58,494 nt of DNA from Paracoccaceae bacterium (GTDB lineage: Bacteria > Pseudomonadota > Alphaproteobacteria > Rhodobacterales > Rhodobacteraceae). Below the pieces are notes generated by a model. That model saw nothing but the letters and a program-made list of their open reading frames with translations. It searched no databases and had not been told where the DNA came from. Both the position numbers and the translations under genes were made by a program. Positions 52,267-58,494 of this stretch are shown piece by piece. The stretch is taken from assembly GCA_014654775.1 (NCBI GenBank), contig JACVZW010000027.1, positions 17,030-75,523 on the forward strand, given 5' to 3'. The first letter of the stretch is position 1. Each line of letters opens with the position of its first letter.

Positions 52267-52551
52267 ATGATCCGATCGGAACTGATCCAGAAGATCGCGG
52301 ACGAGAACCCGCACCTCACGCAGCGGCATGTGGAGCGGATCGTGAACACCGTCTTTGACGAGATCATCGAGGCGCTGGCCAAGGGCGACCGGGTGGAATT
52401 GCGGGGCTTCGGGGCCTTTTCCGTGAAATCACGCGAGGCACGGGTCGGGCGCAATCCGCGGACCGGGGAATCGGTCAAGGTCGATGACAAGAAGGTGCCC
52501 TTCTTCAAGACCGGCAAGTTGCTGCGGGATCGTCTGAACGGCAAGTCCTGA
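52267..52551 (+). CDS. ihfB: Integration host factor subunit beta
   Basis: This DNA-bending protein of 94 residues starts at [19 protein letters not shown] (ATG 52267, after GGGGGGA). The HU/IHF signature [22 protein letters not shown] includes the Pro in RNPRTGE that intercalates into DNA. IHF bends DNA in replication, recombination and transcription. It is followed by a LapA-domain gene after 68 nt. Confidence 0.96.
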   Translation: MIRSELIQKIADENPHLTQRHVERIVNTVFDEIIEALAKGDRVELRGFGAFSVKSREARVGRNPRTGESVKVDDKKVPFFKTGKLLRDRLNGKS

Positions 52552-52619
52552 GCGCGGGCATGGCTTGCGCCGGGGCGCGCGTGGCGCGATAGTTGGGGCC
52601 TGCCCTGTGGGAGAGGCCG

Positions 52620-52979
52620 ATGCTGCGTTACCTGCGCTATGCCCTGATCGCTGTGCTGATGGTCCTGCTTTTGACCGTCGGTCTGGCCAACCGCACCGTG
52701 GTGCCCGTGCGCTTTTTGCCCGAGGATGTGGCGGCGCTGTTCGGCGTGAGCTGGCAGATGGAGATGCCGCTGTTCCTTGTCATCCTTGCGGGGGTGGTGA
52801 TTGGCGTGGTCATCGGTTTCACTTGGGAATGGCTGCGGGAGCACAAGCACCGCAAAGCGGCGAGTGTGCGGCGCAAGGAAGTGGCCCGGCTGGAGCGGGA
52901 ATTGGCGGTGATGAAGGATTCCGCCAGCGTGCCGGGGGATGACGTGCTGGCGCTGATCGAGAAGCGCAAGGCGGGCTGA
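52620..52979 (+). CDS. LapA-domain (DUF1049) membrane protein
   Basis: The protein has 119 residues from ATG 52620. Two membrane helices (about 5-24 and 48-70) are separated by the short loop [19 protein letters not shown] and followed by a basic, helical, coiled-coil-like cytoplasmic tail (about 75-119). LapA/LapB in E. coli takes part in LPS assembly and LpxC control; no lapB is next to it here. The ihfB-lapA-trpF order is widespread in alphaproteobacteria. Confidence 0.88.
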   Translation: MLRYLRYALIAVLMVLLLTVGLANRTVVPVRFLPEDVAALFGVSWQMEMPLFLVILAGVVIGVVIGFTWEWLREHKHRKAASVRRKEVARLERELAVMKDSASVPGDDVLALIEKRKAG

Positions 52980-52984
52980 GGGTC

Positions 52985-53623
52985 ATGGGCCATGTCCGGG
53001 TGAAGATCTGCGGTCTGCGGACCGTGGCCGATGTTGCCGCGGTGGCGGCGGCAGGGGCGGCCTATGCGGGCTTCGTCTTCTTTGCGAAATCGCCCCGGCA
53101 TCTGACGGTGGAGGCCGCGCGGGAGTTGGCGCTGGCCGCACCCGAGGGGCTGGCCAAGGTGGCGCTGGTGGTGGATGCCGAGGATGCGGTGCTGGATGCG
53201 ATCGTGGAGGGTGTGCCGCTGGACATGCTGCAACTGCATGGCCATGAGAGCCCGGATCGGGTGGCGGCGGTGCGCGCGCGCTATGGTCTGCCGGTGATGA
53301 AGGCGGTGGGCGTGGCGGATGAGGGCGATCTGGCGGCGCTGTTCGATTACACGACAGTGGCGGATCAGATTCTGGTGGATGCCAAGCCCCCCAAGGGGGC
53401 GGACCTGCCGGGGGGCAACGGGCTTTCCTTCGACTGGCGGTTGGTGGCGCAGCGGCGCTGGCTGCGGCCCTGGATGCTGGCCGGGGGGCTGACGGCGGAG
53501 AATGTGGCCGAGGCAGTGCGGCTGACCAATGCGCGACAGGTGGATGTGTCGTCGGGCGTGGAACGCGCGCCGGGGGTGAAGGACGCCGCGAAGATCGCGG
53601 CCTTCGTGCGGGCGGCGGGGTGA
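52985..53623 (+). CDS. trpF: Phosphoribosylanthranilate isomerase
   Basis: TrpF catalyses the third step of tryptophan synthesis. The 212-residue TIM barrel has the catalytic Cys in [12 protein letters not shown] (7-18), the family segment [25 protein letters not shown] and the catalytic Asp in [11 protein letters not shown]. The C-terminal phosphate site [14 protein letters not shown] and [15 protein letters not shown] are intact. trpB lies further downstream, but a convergent DUF4394 gene separates the pair. Confidence 0.96.
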   Translation: MGHVRVKICGLRTVADVAAVAAAGAAYAGFVFFAKSPRHLTVEAARELALAAPEGLAKVALVVDAEDAVLDAIVEGVPLDMLQLHGHESPDRVAAVRARYGLPVMKAVGVADEGDLAALFDYTTVADQILVDAKPPKGADLPGGNGLSFDWRLVAQRRWLRPWMLAGGLTAENVAEAVRLTNARQVDVSSGVERAPGVKDAAKIAAFVRAAG

Positions 53624-53633
53624 AGGCCCGCAG

Positions 53634-53667
53634 AAGGCCCCCGGTCGGCTGACGCCGCGGGGGCCTT
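53634..53667. terminator. Bidirectional terminator between trpF and the DUF4394 gene
   Basis: Perfect 10-bp arms AAGGCCCCCG (53634-53643) and CGGGGGCCTT (53658-53667) lie between two convergent stop codons. Confidence 0.75.
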
Positions 53668-53674
53668 TGGGCGC

Positions 53675-54457
53675 TTACATCGCGGGCAGGATGGTCAGGT
53701 CGCGGAGCGGCTGATCCGTGCCGGTGACGGCCATGGTGCCGGAGATCAGGCCGGTGGCGAGGTCGAGCCGGTGCAACCCGCCCAGCGCCGCGACATAGGC
53801 CGTGTTGGTGCCGTCGGCGGCGGTGCCGATGTCCATCGCCACGGGGCCGTCCAGCGTGACGCCAAGGCTGCCGATGGTGGCGAGAAGGCCGTCATTCGGC
53901 TTGGTCTGCTGGAGCAGCGCGTTGAGGCCCGCGTCGATGTCATACATCGCGGTCTTTTCCGGCTTGCCGAAGCTGTTGGAATAGGCGACCGCCACGACCA
54001 TGGGCTGGGCTGTGGCATTGGCATCGGTGGGGTCGAAGTTCAGTGCGCCGTCAACCGTCACCTCGCCTGTGCCCATGTCGACGCGGTGGTTTGTGGTGCC
54101 AGACATGAAGCGCAGCTTGTCGGCCGCCGGGTTCACGTCGACGATGACGGCGGCGCCTTCGGCGATGGGGAGCATCGTGGCCATTTGCGCCATCTCCTTG
54201 GTGGCGCCCGTTTTCGGGTCGATCTCGACGATGGACTGGGTGTCGGTGACGCCGATGAGCGTGCCGGTGCCGGGGCGGTAGTCGATGCCGAGAAGGCGGG
54301 TGACGCCCTGCGCCTCGACGCTGCCGGTGACGGCGGCGGTGGCGGTGTCGATCATCAGGAGGGTGCGGTCGCCGGTGAGGCCGAGGGCGGTGTCGGCCTG
54401 GGCCGCGCCAGCGGCGGCGGTGGCGGCGAGGAGAAGGGTGGTGGTGAGGGTCTTCAT
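53675..54457 (-). CDS. Secreted DUF4394-domain protein
   Basis: From ATG 54457 (AGGAGCG site) the protein has 260 residues, with a signal peptide (about 1-21, cleavage near AQA). The mature part is a beta-propeller-like repeat protein: [32 protein letters not shown] and [14 protein letters not shown] are similar strand units. DUF4394 proteins have no firmly known role. The gene is inserted on the opposite strand between trpF and trpB, so it divides an otherwise classic trp pair. Confidence 0.85.
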   Translation of the reverse strand: MKTLTTTLLLAATAAAGAAQADTALGLTGDRTLLMIDTATAAVTGSVEAQGVTRLLGIDYRPGTGTLIGVTDTQSIVEIDPKTGATKEMAQMATMLPIAEGAAVIVDVNPAADKLRFMSGTTNHRVDMGTGEVTVDGALNFDPTDANATAQPMVVAVAYSNSFGKPEKTAMYDIDAGLNALLQQTKPNDGLLATIGSLGVTLDGPVAMDIGTAADGTNTAYVAALGGLHRLDLATGLISGTMAVTGTDQPLRDLTILPAM

Positions 54458-54565
54458 GGCATCGCTCCTGTCCATGGGTTGCAGCGGGCGAAGCTACGAA
54501 GGCGGGCGGGGCGGGGTTTCAGGAGGGGCGGTCACGAAAACGTCAGGGGTTGCCTGCAGGTTTCA

Positions 54566-54690
54566 GAATGAGCGCGCGGGCAGGCCCGCACGCATTCCTT
54601 TTGTCTCGCCTCCCGCGCGTGCCGCGCGTCCGGCTCGGTTGCCGGGGGCCTTGCCCCCGGACCCCCAAGATATTTGCAGACAGAAGATGG
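54566..54690 (+). repeat. Dispersed intergenic repeat, copy C (upstream of trpB)
   Basis: The copy starts at GAATGAGCG, then has a GCGGGC/GCCCGC hairpin, TTGTCTCGCCTCCCGCGCG, TGCCGCGCG..CGGCTCGG, the hairpin CGGGGGC-ctt-GCCCCCG, ACCCCCAAGATATTTGCAG and ACAGAAGATGG. Order and spacing match copy A at 39072-39205. Confidence 0.72.
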
Positions 54691-54770
54691 GGGGCGGGGG
54701 CAGACGGCCCCCCTTTCCCCGGCGCATCAAGGGCGCTACATCGGGCATAAGAATATGGGGAGTGGCGAAA

Positions 54771-56003
54771 ATGGCCGAGGACGGGATCAACAGCTTCATG
54801 ACCGGGCCGGACGAGGCCGGGCGCTTTGGCATTTTCGGCGGGCGCTTCGTGTCCGAGACGCTGATGCCGCTGATCCTTGAGTTGGAGGAGCGCTACAATT
54901 TCGCCAAGACCGACCCGAGCTTCTGGGCCGAGATGGAGGACCTGTGGAAGCATTACGTGGGCCGTCCCTCGCCGCTTTACTACGCGGAGCGGATGACGAC
55001 CCATCTGGGCGGTGCCAAGGTCTATATGAAGCGCGACGAGTTGAACCACACGGGCGCGCACAAGATCAACAATGTGCTTGGGCAGATCATCCTTGCCCGC
55101 CGCATGGGCAAGACGCGGATCATCGCGGAGACGGGCGCGGGGCAGCATGGCGTGGCGACGGCCACGGTCTGTGCCAAGTTCGGGTTGAAATGCGTGGTCT
55201 ATATGGGCGCGCATGATGTGGAGCGGCAGGCGCCCAACGTGTTCCGCATGAAGCTGCTGGGGGCGGAGGTGATCCCCGTTACCTCTGGCCGCGGGACCCT
55301 TAAGGACGCGATGAACGATGCGCTGCGCGATTGGGTGACCAATGTGCGCGACACCTTTTACTGCATCGGGACCGTGGCGGGGCCGCATCCCTATCCGGCG
55401 ATGGTGCGCGACTTCCAGTCGATCATCGGCAAGGAGGTGCGCTGGCAACTGGCCGAGCAGGAAGGCGAGGGGCGGCTGCCCGACACGATCATCGCGGCCA
55501 TTGGTGGCGGGTCGAATGCGATGGGGCTGTTCTATCCTTTCCTTGACGATCCGACGGTGCGGATCATCGGGGTCGAAGCGGGCGGCAAGGGTGTGGATGA
55601 CCGGATGCAGCATTGCGCGTCGCTGACCGGGGGGCGGCCGGGAGTGCTGCATGGCAACCGGACCTATCTGCTGCAAGACCCGGACGGGCAGATCCTTGAG
55701 GGGTTCTCGATCAGCGCGGGGTTGGATTATCCGGGGATCGGGCCGGAGCATGCCTGGCTGCATGACACGGGGCGCGCGGAATATGTGAGCATCACGGATG
55801 CCGAGGCGCTGGAGGCGTTCCAGCTGTGCTGCAAGCTGGAAGGGATCATCCCGGCGCTGGAGCCGAGCCATGCGCTGGCCCATGTGATGAAGATCGCGCC
55901 GATGCTGCCCAAGGACCATATCATCGTGATGAACATGTGCGGCCGGGGCGACAAGGACATCTTCACGGTGGCCAAGCATCTGGGCGTCGACATGAAAGTG
56001 TGA
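54771..56003 (+). CDS. trpB: Tryptophan synthase beta chain
   Basis: TrpB condenses indole with serine using pyridoxal phosphate. The 410-residue protein has the PLP lysine in [14 protein letters not shown] (about 95), the ammonia/indole-site [14 protein letters not shown] and the phosphate loop [13 protein letters not shown] (about 245). ATG 54771 follows GGGGAGTGG. The N-terminal [19 protein letters not shown] is standard. It is separated from trpF by the DUF4394 gene and a repeat; a strong terminator follows. Confidence 0.97.
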   Translation: MAEDGINSFMTGPDEAGRFGIFGGRFVSETLMPLILELEERYNFAKTDPSFWAEMEDLWKHYVGRPSPLYYAERMTTHLGGAKVYMKRDELNHTGAHKINNVLGQIILARRMGKTRIIAETGAGQHGVATATVCAKFGLKCVVYMGAHDVERQAPNVFRMKLLGAEVIPVTSGRGTLKDAMNDALRDWVTNVRDTFYCIGTVAGPHPYPAMVRDFQSIIGKEVRWQLAEQEGEGRLPDTIIAAIGGGSNAMGLFYPFLDDPTVRIIGVEAGGKGVDDRMQHCASLTGGRPGVLHGNRTYLLQDPDGQILEGFSISAGLDYPGIGPEHAWLHDTGRAEYVSITDAEALEAFQLCCKLEGIIPALEPSHALAHVMKIAPMLPKDHIIVMNMCGRGDKDIFTVAKHLGVDMKV

Positions 56004-56033
56004 CGCTGACGGGCTGCCCCTGCGGGGAATCAA

Positions 56034-56074
56034 GACACAAACCCCGGCGCGACCCGCCGGGGTTTGTGTCTTTT
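56034..56074 (+). terminator. Strong rho-independent terminator of trpB
   Basis: A perfect 16-bp stem pairs 56034-56049 with 56055-56070 around a 5-nt loop, followed by TTTT. It is the longest stem in the window. Confidence 0.92.
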
Positions 56075-56131
56075 CTGGGGCAAGATGCTGTGTGTGCCGG
56101 CCCTGTTCCTGCCAGATATGCGCCGGAATGC

Positions 56132-56200
56132 CGGAAATTTCCGTAAACTTGCGTTTAGCAGCCGTGACATTGGCGAAAAGCGTGGGCGTAAACCTTGGTT
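56132..56200 (+). promoter_or_regulatory. Upstream region of the PepSY-like gene pair, with several inverted repeats
   Basis: Of the 322-nt gap 56004-56325, the first part holds the trpB terminator. Then come a palindrome CGGAAATTTCCG (56132-56143), an adjoining TAAAC-ttgc-GTTTA repeat (56144-56157) and, about 30 nt on, GTAAACCTTGGTTAAA. These A/T-rich repeats are candidate operators for the genes at 56326-57884. No clear -10/-35 pair could be fixed. Confidence 0.4.
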
Positions 56201-56325
56201 AAATTCACACTTCCAAAGGATAGGTGCATTCCGTCACCATCGGGGGTTGCGCCCTGATTGCTGCATCCGGGCTGGCAGGACTCTGGGGAGATGGACCTGG
56301 CGGCCCCAACGAAGGAACGAAGGAC

Positions 56326-56799
56326 ATGGAAACGAAATCGAGATTGATCACTCTGGCCGCCGCTGCCGTTCTGGCCGGAACCACGAGCATGGCGCTTGCG
56401 CAGACGGCCACGGTGATGGACCCGCCGGCGACGACGCCCACTGCCCCTGCATTTGACTTTGCCTTCCTCGGGGCGCTGTTCTCGGGTGAGACGCGGCCGA
56501 CCAAGGAAGAGGTCGAGGCTGCGCTGAAGGGCAAGGACCTGACGCTGACGCGGTTGTCCTATGCCGGTGACGGCGAGGTGCGCCTGCGCGCCGTGACGGC
56601 CGATGGCCAGCGCATTCGGGTGCGGATCGAGGATGGCGAAGTGCGCTATCGCATCCGCCCGGCATCAGATTCGTCGGACACCTCTGATTCGAATGGCGAC
56701 ACCTCTGACAGCAATGGCGGGTCGACCGGCAGCTCGGATGCCAATGGCGCGACCTCGGGTGGCGGCAATAGCGGCAACGGTGGCGGCAGCAACGACTGA
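56326..56799 (+). CDS. Secreted PepSY-like protein with Ser/Asp/Asn/Gly-rich tail
   Basis: From ATG 56326 (GAAGGAACGAAGG upstream) the protein has 157 residues: a signal peptide (about 1-25, cleavage near ALA), then a small alpha/beta domain (about 50-112; PTKEEVEAALKGKDLTLTRL, VRLRAVTADGQRIRVRIEDG). The last 45 residues are almost only Ser, Asp, Asn, Gly and Thr and should be disordered. The fold pattern resembles PepSY domains, which often modulate proteases or sense envelope state, but that is a guess. A second protein with the same plan is encoded next. Confidence 0.68.
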   Translation: METKSRLITLAAAAVLAGTTSMALAQTATVMDPPATTPTAPAFDFAFLGALFSGETRPTKEEVEAALKGKDLTLTRLSYAGDGEVRLRAVTADGQRIRVRIEDGEVRYRIRPASDSSDTSDSNGDTSDSNGGSTGSSDANGATSGGGNSGNGGGSND

Positions 56800-56854
56800 T
56801 CGTCGCTGTATTCGAAACAGTAGCAAGCGTCCCGGCCTTGCCGGGGCGCGTTTT

Positions 56855-56890
56855 GTGTAAGATAACTTAAACACCGCCCAAGGCGGTTTT
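56855..56890 (+). terminator. Hairpin terminator and AT-rich inverted repeat between the PepSY-like genes
   Basis: ACCGCC (56873-56878)-caa-GGCGGT (56882-56887) runs into TTTT, a modest terminator. Overlapping it upstream, GTGTAAG-ataa-CTTAAACAC (56855-56874) is an imperfect A/T-rich inverted repeat that may be an operator for the second gene. Confidence 0.55.
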
Positions 56891-56909
56891 GCCCTAGAGG
56901 GGGTAAAAG

Positions 56910-57344
56910 ATGATGGGACGGAAGAAATTTGTGGGGGCCCTCGTGGTCGGCGCTATGGGCGCCGCGCCTGCGATGGCGGACGTGTTTTCGGAACGCATCG
57001 TCCAGCAGCTGGAACAGCAGGGCTTCAAGTCCATCTCGACGGAACGGACCTGGCTGGGCCGGACGCGGATCACCGCGGAAGGAAACGCAGGGCAGCGCGA
57101 GATCATCGTGAACCCGAATACCGGCGAAATCCTGCGCGATCTGCTGCTGACGGCAAATCTCGGTGGCGACGGCAATGGCGATCTTGTTAATGTCTCTGGA
57201 AGGTCGGACAACGACGACTCCGATGACGGCAACGATGACGAGAGCAGCGGCAGCAGCGACTCGTCTAGGGAACGGCGGACGAGCAGTGATCCGGGTGGAA
57301 GCAGCAGCGGTTCGGGCGGCAGCAATGGCGGCGATTCGGACTGA
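56910..57344 (+). CDS. Second secreted PepSY-like protein with acidic low-complexity tail
   Basis: The 144-residue protein has a signal peptide (about 1-23, cleavage near AMA), a PepSY-like unit (about 25-80; FSERIVQQLEQQGFKSISTER, RTRITAEGNAGQREIIVNPNTGEILRDL) and an Asp/Ser/Gly-rich tail (about 85-144). The NPNTGEIL strand is close to the classic PepSY ending. The tail resembles that of the upstream protein and could bind Ca2+ or stay extended in the envelope. The LuxR-type gene begins 24 nt later, suggesting a functional unit. Confidence 0.72.
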   Translation: MMGRKKFVGALVVGAMGAAPAMADVFSERIVQQLEQQGFKSISTERTWLGRTRITAEGNAGQREIIVNPNTGEILRDLLLTANLGGDGNGDLVNVSGRSDNDDSDDGNDDESSGSSDSSRERRTSSDPGGSSSGSGGSNGGDSD

Positions 57345-57368
57345 GCCTGAGAAAGGGCTGAGTGTTTC

Positions 57369-57884
57369 GTGACGAGCAGATGGGTCATTCTGGCGGTTCT
57401 GCTCGTACAGTTCCTCTGCACGGTGTTCTTCGTATCCGACATCCTGTCGTCAATCTTTGGCATCTATACGCGACCCCTGCCGTGGGAGGTGCGCGAGTTG
57501 ATGGAGATCGGGTCTGCGCTGGGCCTGATGCTTGGTCTGGTCGTGGGGACGCTGATGCTGCGCCGCACGATCAAGGAACGCAACGAGGCGCAAGAGAAGT
57601 TGCGCCGTGCCTCGGGCGCGTTCATGGACCTGCTGGAAGAGCGGTTCAAGGAATGGGCGCTGACGCCTGCGGAGCGGGACGTGGCGCTGTTTGCCATCAA
57701 GGGGATGACGACGTCGGAGATCGCCACGCTGCGGGCGACGTCGGAAGGCACGGTGAAAGCGCAGACCAATGCCATTTACCGCAAGGCGGGGGTGAGCGGG
57801 CGGCCGCAGCTTCTGTCCTTGTTCATCGACGATCTGATGCGGGATGATGTGACCGATCAGATCCGACCGAAATCGGCGGCGTGA
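57369..57884 (+). CDS. Membrane-anchored LuxR-type (GerE) transcriptional regulator
   Basis: The start is GTG 57369; no ATG fits. The 171-residue protein has two N-terminal membrane helices (about 5-30 and 47-65) joined by a short periplasmic loop, a coiled-coil-like linker (about 68-93) and a C-terminal LuxR helix-turn-helix (about 96-155; LTPAERDVALFAIKGMTTSEIATL, RATSEGTVKAQTNAIYRKAGV). There is no receiver or ligand domain, so any signal must come through the membrane part. Its position directly after two secreted proteins suggests that they act as its input. Confidence 0.85.
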   Translation: MTSRWVILAVLLVQFLCTVFFVSDILSSIFGIYTRPLPWEVRELMEIGSALGLMLGLVVGTLMLRRTIKERNEAQEKLRRASGAFMDLLEERFKEWALTPAERDVALFAIKGMTTSEIATLRATSEGTVKAQTNAIYRKAGVSGRPQLLSLFIDDLMRDDVTDQIRPKSAA

Positions 57885-57889
57885 GGCTG

Positions 57890-58282
57890 TCAGTCGGTGG
57901 GGCCCTCGGCCGGAAGGTCGACGGCGTACTGTTTCAGGATCGAGAGCGGCACGATGTCCAGCGTGCGGATATGGGTGGCGGCAAGGCGGACTTGCGGGGC
58001 CGCGCCTTCCTCATGCGCCTGAAGGAAGCGGGCGGCGCAGAGGCACCATTGATCACCCGGCTTGAGCCCCGGGAAGGCGTATTCCGGGCGCGGGGTGGAC
58101 AGGTCATTGCCCAGATATTTCGACAGGGCGAGGAATTCTTCGGTCATCCGTGCGCAGACGGTGTGACGGCCCGTGTCCATCGGGCCGGTGTCGCAGCAGC
58201 CGTTGCGGAAGAAACCCGTGAGGGGCGCGCGGGAGCAGTCTTCCAGCGGCTGGCCGAGGACATTGAGCGAGGCTTCCTTCAT
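57890..58282 (-). CDS. DUF2237 family protein
   Basis: The 130-residue soluble protein is Cys-rich. The segments LNVLGQPLEDCSRAPLTGFFR, DGCC-like NGCCDTGPMDTGRHTVCA and GLKPGDQWCLCAARFLQA are the conserved DUF2237 blocks. No function is established; the invariant Cys and Asp residues suggest metal binding. It is convergent with the LuxR-type gene, with 5 nt between stops. Confidence 0.88.
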   Translation of the reverse strand: MKEASLNVLGQPLEDCSRAPLTGFFRNGCCDTGPMDTGRHTVCARMTEEFLALSKYLGNDLSTPRPEYAFPGLKPGDQWCLCAARFLQAHEEGAAPQVRLAATHIRTLDIVPLSILKQYAVDLPAEGPTD

Positions 58283-58423
58283 CGGGGTCCCTTTCCTGTT
58301 GCGGGGAAGCTATCGCATGGGGGGCGGGTGTCCAGTGCGGGTGGGGTGCAGGGAAACCTGACTTTTCGTCGCGCCCTGACGGATTAAGGTGGCGGCGACG
58401 AGGGGCCGCGAAGGAGTGGACGC

Positions 58424-58494
58424 GTGGAACTGGCAATCCTGGGTGTTCTAGCAGTCTTGGCGATCCCCGTGGGGGTGATCGTCCTGTTCGTGCA
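58424..58494 (+). CDS. N-terminus of a membrane protein (DUF2339-like), cut by the window edge
   Basis: A GTG at 58424 lies 8 nt after AAGGAG and opens a frame that is still open at the window end. The 23 visible residues (ELAILGVLAVLAIPVGVIV and onward) form one hydrophobic helix. The pattern resembles the start of DUF2339 multi-spanning proteins, but the evidence is slight. The 141-nt gap before it holds no recognised element apart from the ribosome-binding site. Confidence 0.45.
   Translation, partial: MELAILGVLAVLAIPVGVIVLFV

Noticed and set aside
54285-54770. N-terminal extension of trpB reaching back into the DUF4394 gene
   Set aside because: TrpB proteins begin near ATG 54771; the extension crosses the dispersed repeat and the antisense gene.
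56188-56202. TAAACCTTGGTTAA resembling a CtrA box
   Set aside because: The spacing and half-sites do not fit TTAA-N7-TTAA, and nothing nearby is a known CtrA target.
1-58494. Search for CRISPR arrays, tRNA/rRNA genes, transposases and attachment sites
   Set aside because: No regularly spaced 25-40 bp repeats, cloverleaf-like tRNA sequences, rRNA blocks or mobile-element proteins were seen; the repeats found are hairpins and a short dispersed intergenic element.

Overview
The window is GC-rich chromosomal DNA from an alphaproteobacterium, almost certainly a Rhodobacteraceae (Rhodobacterales) member. The best evidence is a SAM/SAH riboswitch in front of metK (a class known from Rhodobacterales), a frcBCA sugar transporter with a divergent ROK regulator, the phoH-ybeY-corC-lnt-metK-trmB block, the rpsA-ihfB-lapA-trpF-trpB block, and strongly G/C-biased third codon positions. 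I saw no rRNA, tRNA, CRISPR array, transposase, integrase or phage gene, so this looks like stable chromosome with some accessory modules.

Layout. 1-3722: 3' end of an efflux adaptor and a complete RND pump. 3750-5249: divergent DsbD-alpha-like periplasmic protein and YqgE/AlgH. 5255-5364: four perfect hairpins in a row. 5365-8698 (minus): deoC and a two-domain aldehyde dehydrogenase. 8792-14640 (minus): six-gene Mrp/Pha cation/proton antiporter operon with fused A and B subunits. 14848-19321: ROK regulator divergent from the sugar ABC transporter frcBCA, with an AT-rich palindrome between them. 19421-22014: TetR regulator convergent to a small catabolic operon (flavin monooxygenase, tautomerase, alpha/beta hydrolase) whose promoter carries a 16-bp palindrome. 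22112-30532 (minus): ten-gene chemotaxis cluster (cheD, mcp, STAS, cheY, cheA, cheW, cheR, second REC, unknown helical protein, receiver-less cheB).

30566-34394 is the most interesting accessory unit. It is a bufferin-type RiPP operon: precursor BufA1 with signal peptide and four Cys, MNIO enzyme BufB, partner BufC and a DoxX membrane protein. It is divergent from an ECF sigma factor and its NrsF-type membrane anti-sigma factor. A GTAACG-N16-CGAA element upstream of bufA matches the sigma-F promoter consensus I recall from Caulobacter, and two tandem hairpins occupy the start of the predicted 5' leader. The parts therefore fit a membrane metal/redox sensor that releases a sigma factor, which switches on a copper-binding modified peptide.

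34395-44242: glycosyltransferase-like gene, miaB, an OmpA-family protein and a lipoprotein sharing an unusual Cys-containing motif, phoH, ybeY, corC, lnt, riboswitch-metK, trmB. 44250-48253: Tat-exported metallo-beta-lactamase-fold protein, aroA, cmk and an SDR. 48472-50044: EamA transporter and a hypothetical protein. 50357-56003: rpsA, ihfB, lapA, trpF, a DUF4394 protein and trpB. 56326-57884: two secreted PepSY-like proteins with Ser/Asp/Gly-rich tails followed by a membrane-anchored LuxR-type regulator, a possible small sensing system. 57890 to the end: DUF2237 protein and the first codons of a membrane protein.

Three copies of a dispersed non-coding repeat (near 39.1, 46.8 and 54.6 kb) sit just upstream of ybeY, cmk and trpB. 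All calls come from reading the sequence; no database search was possible.
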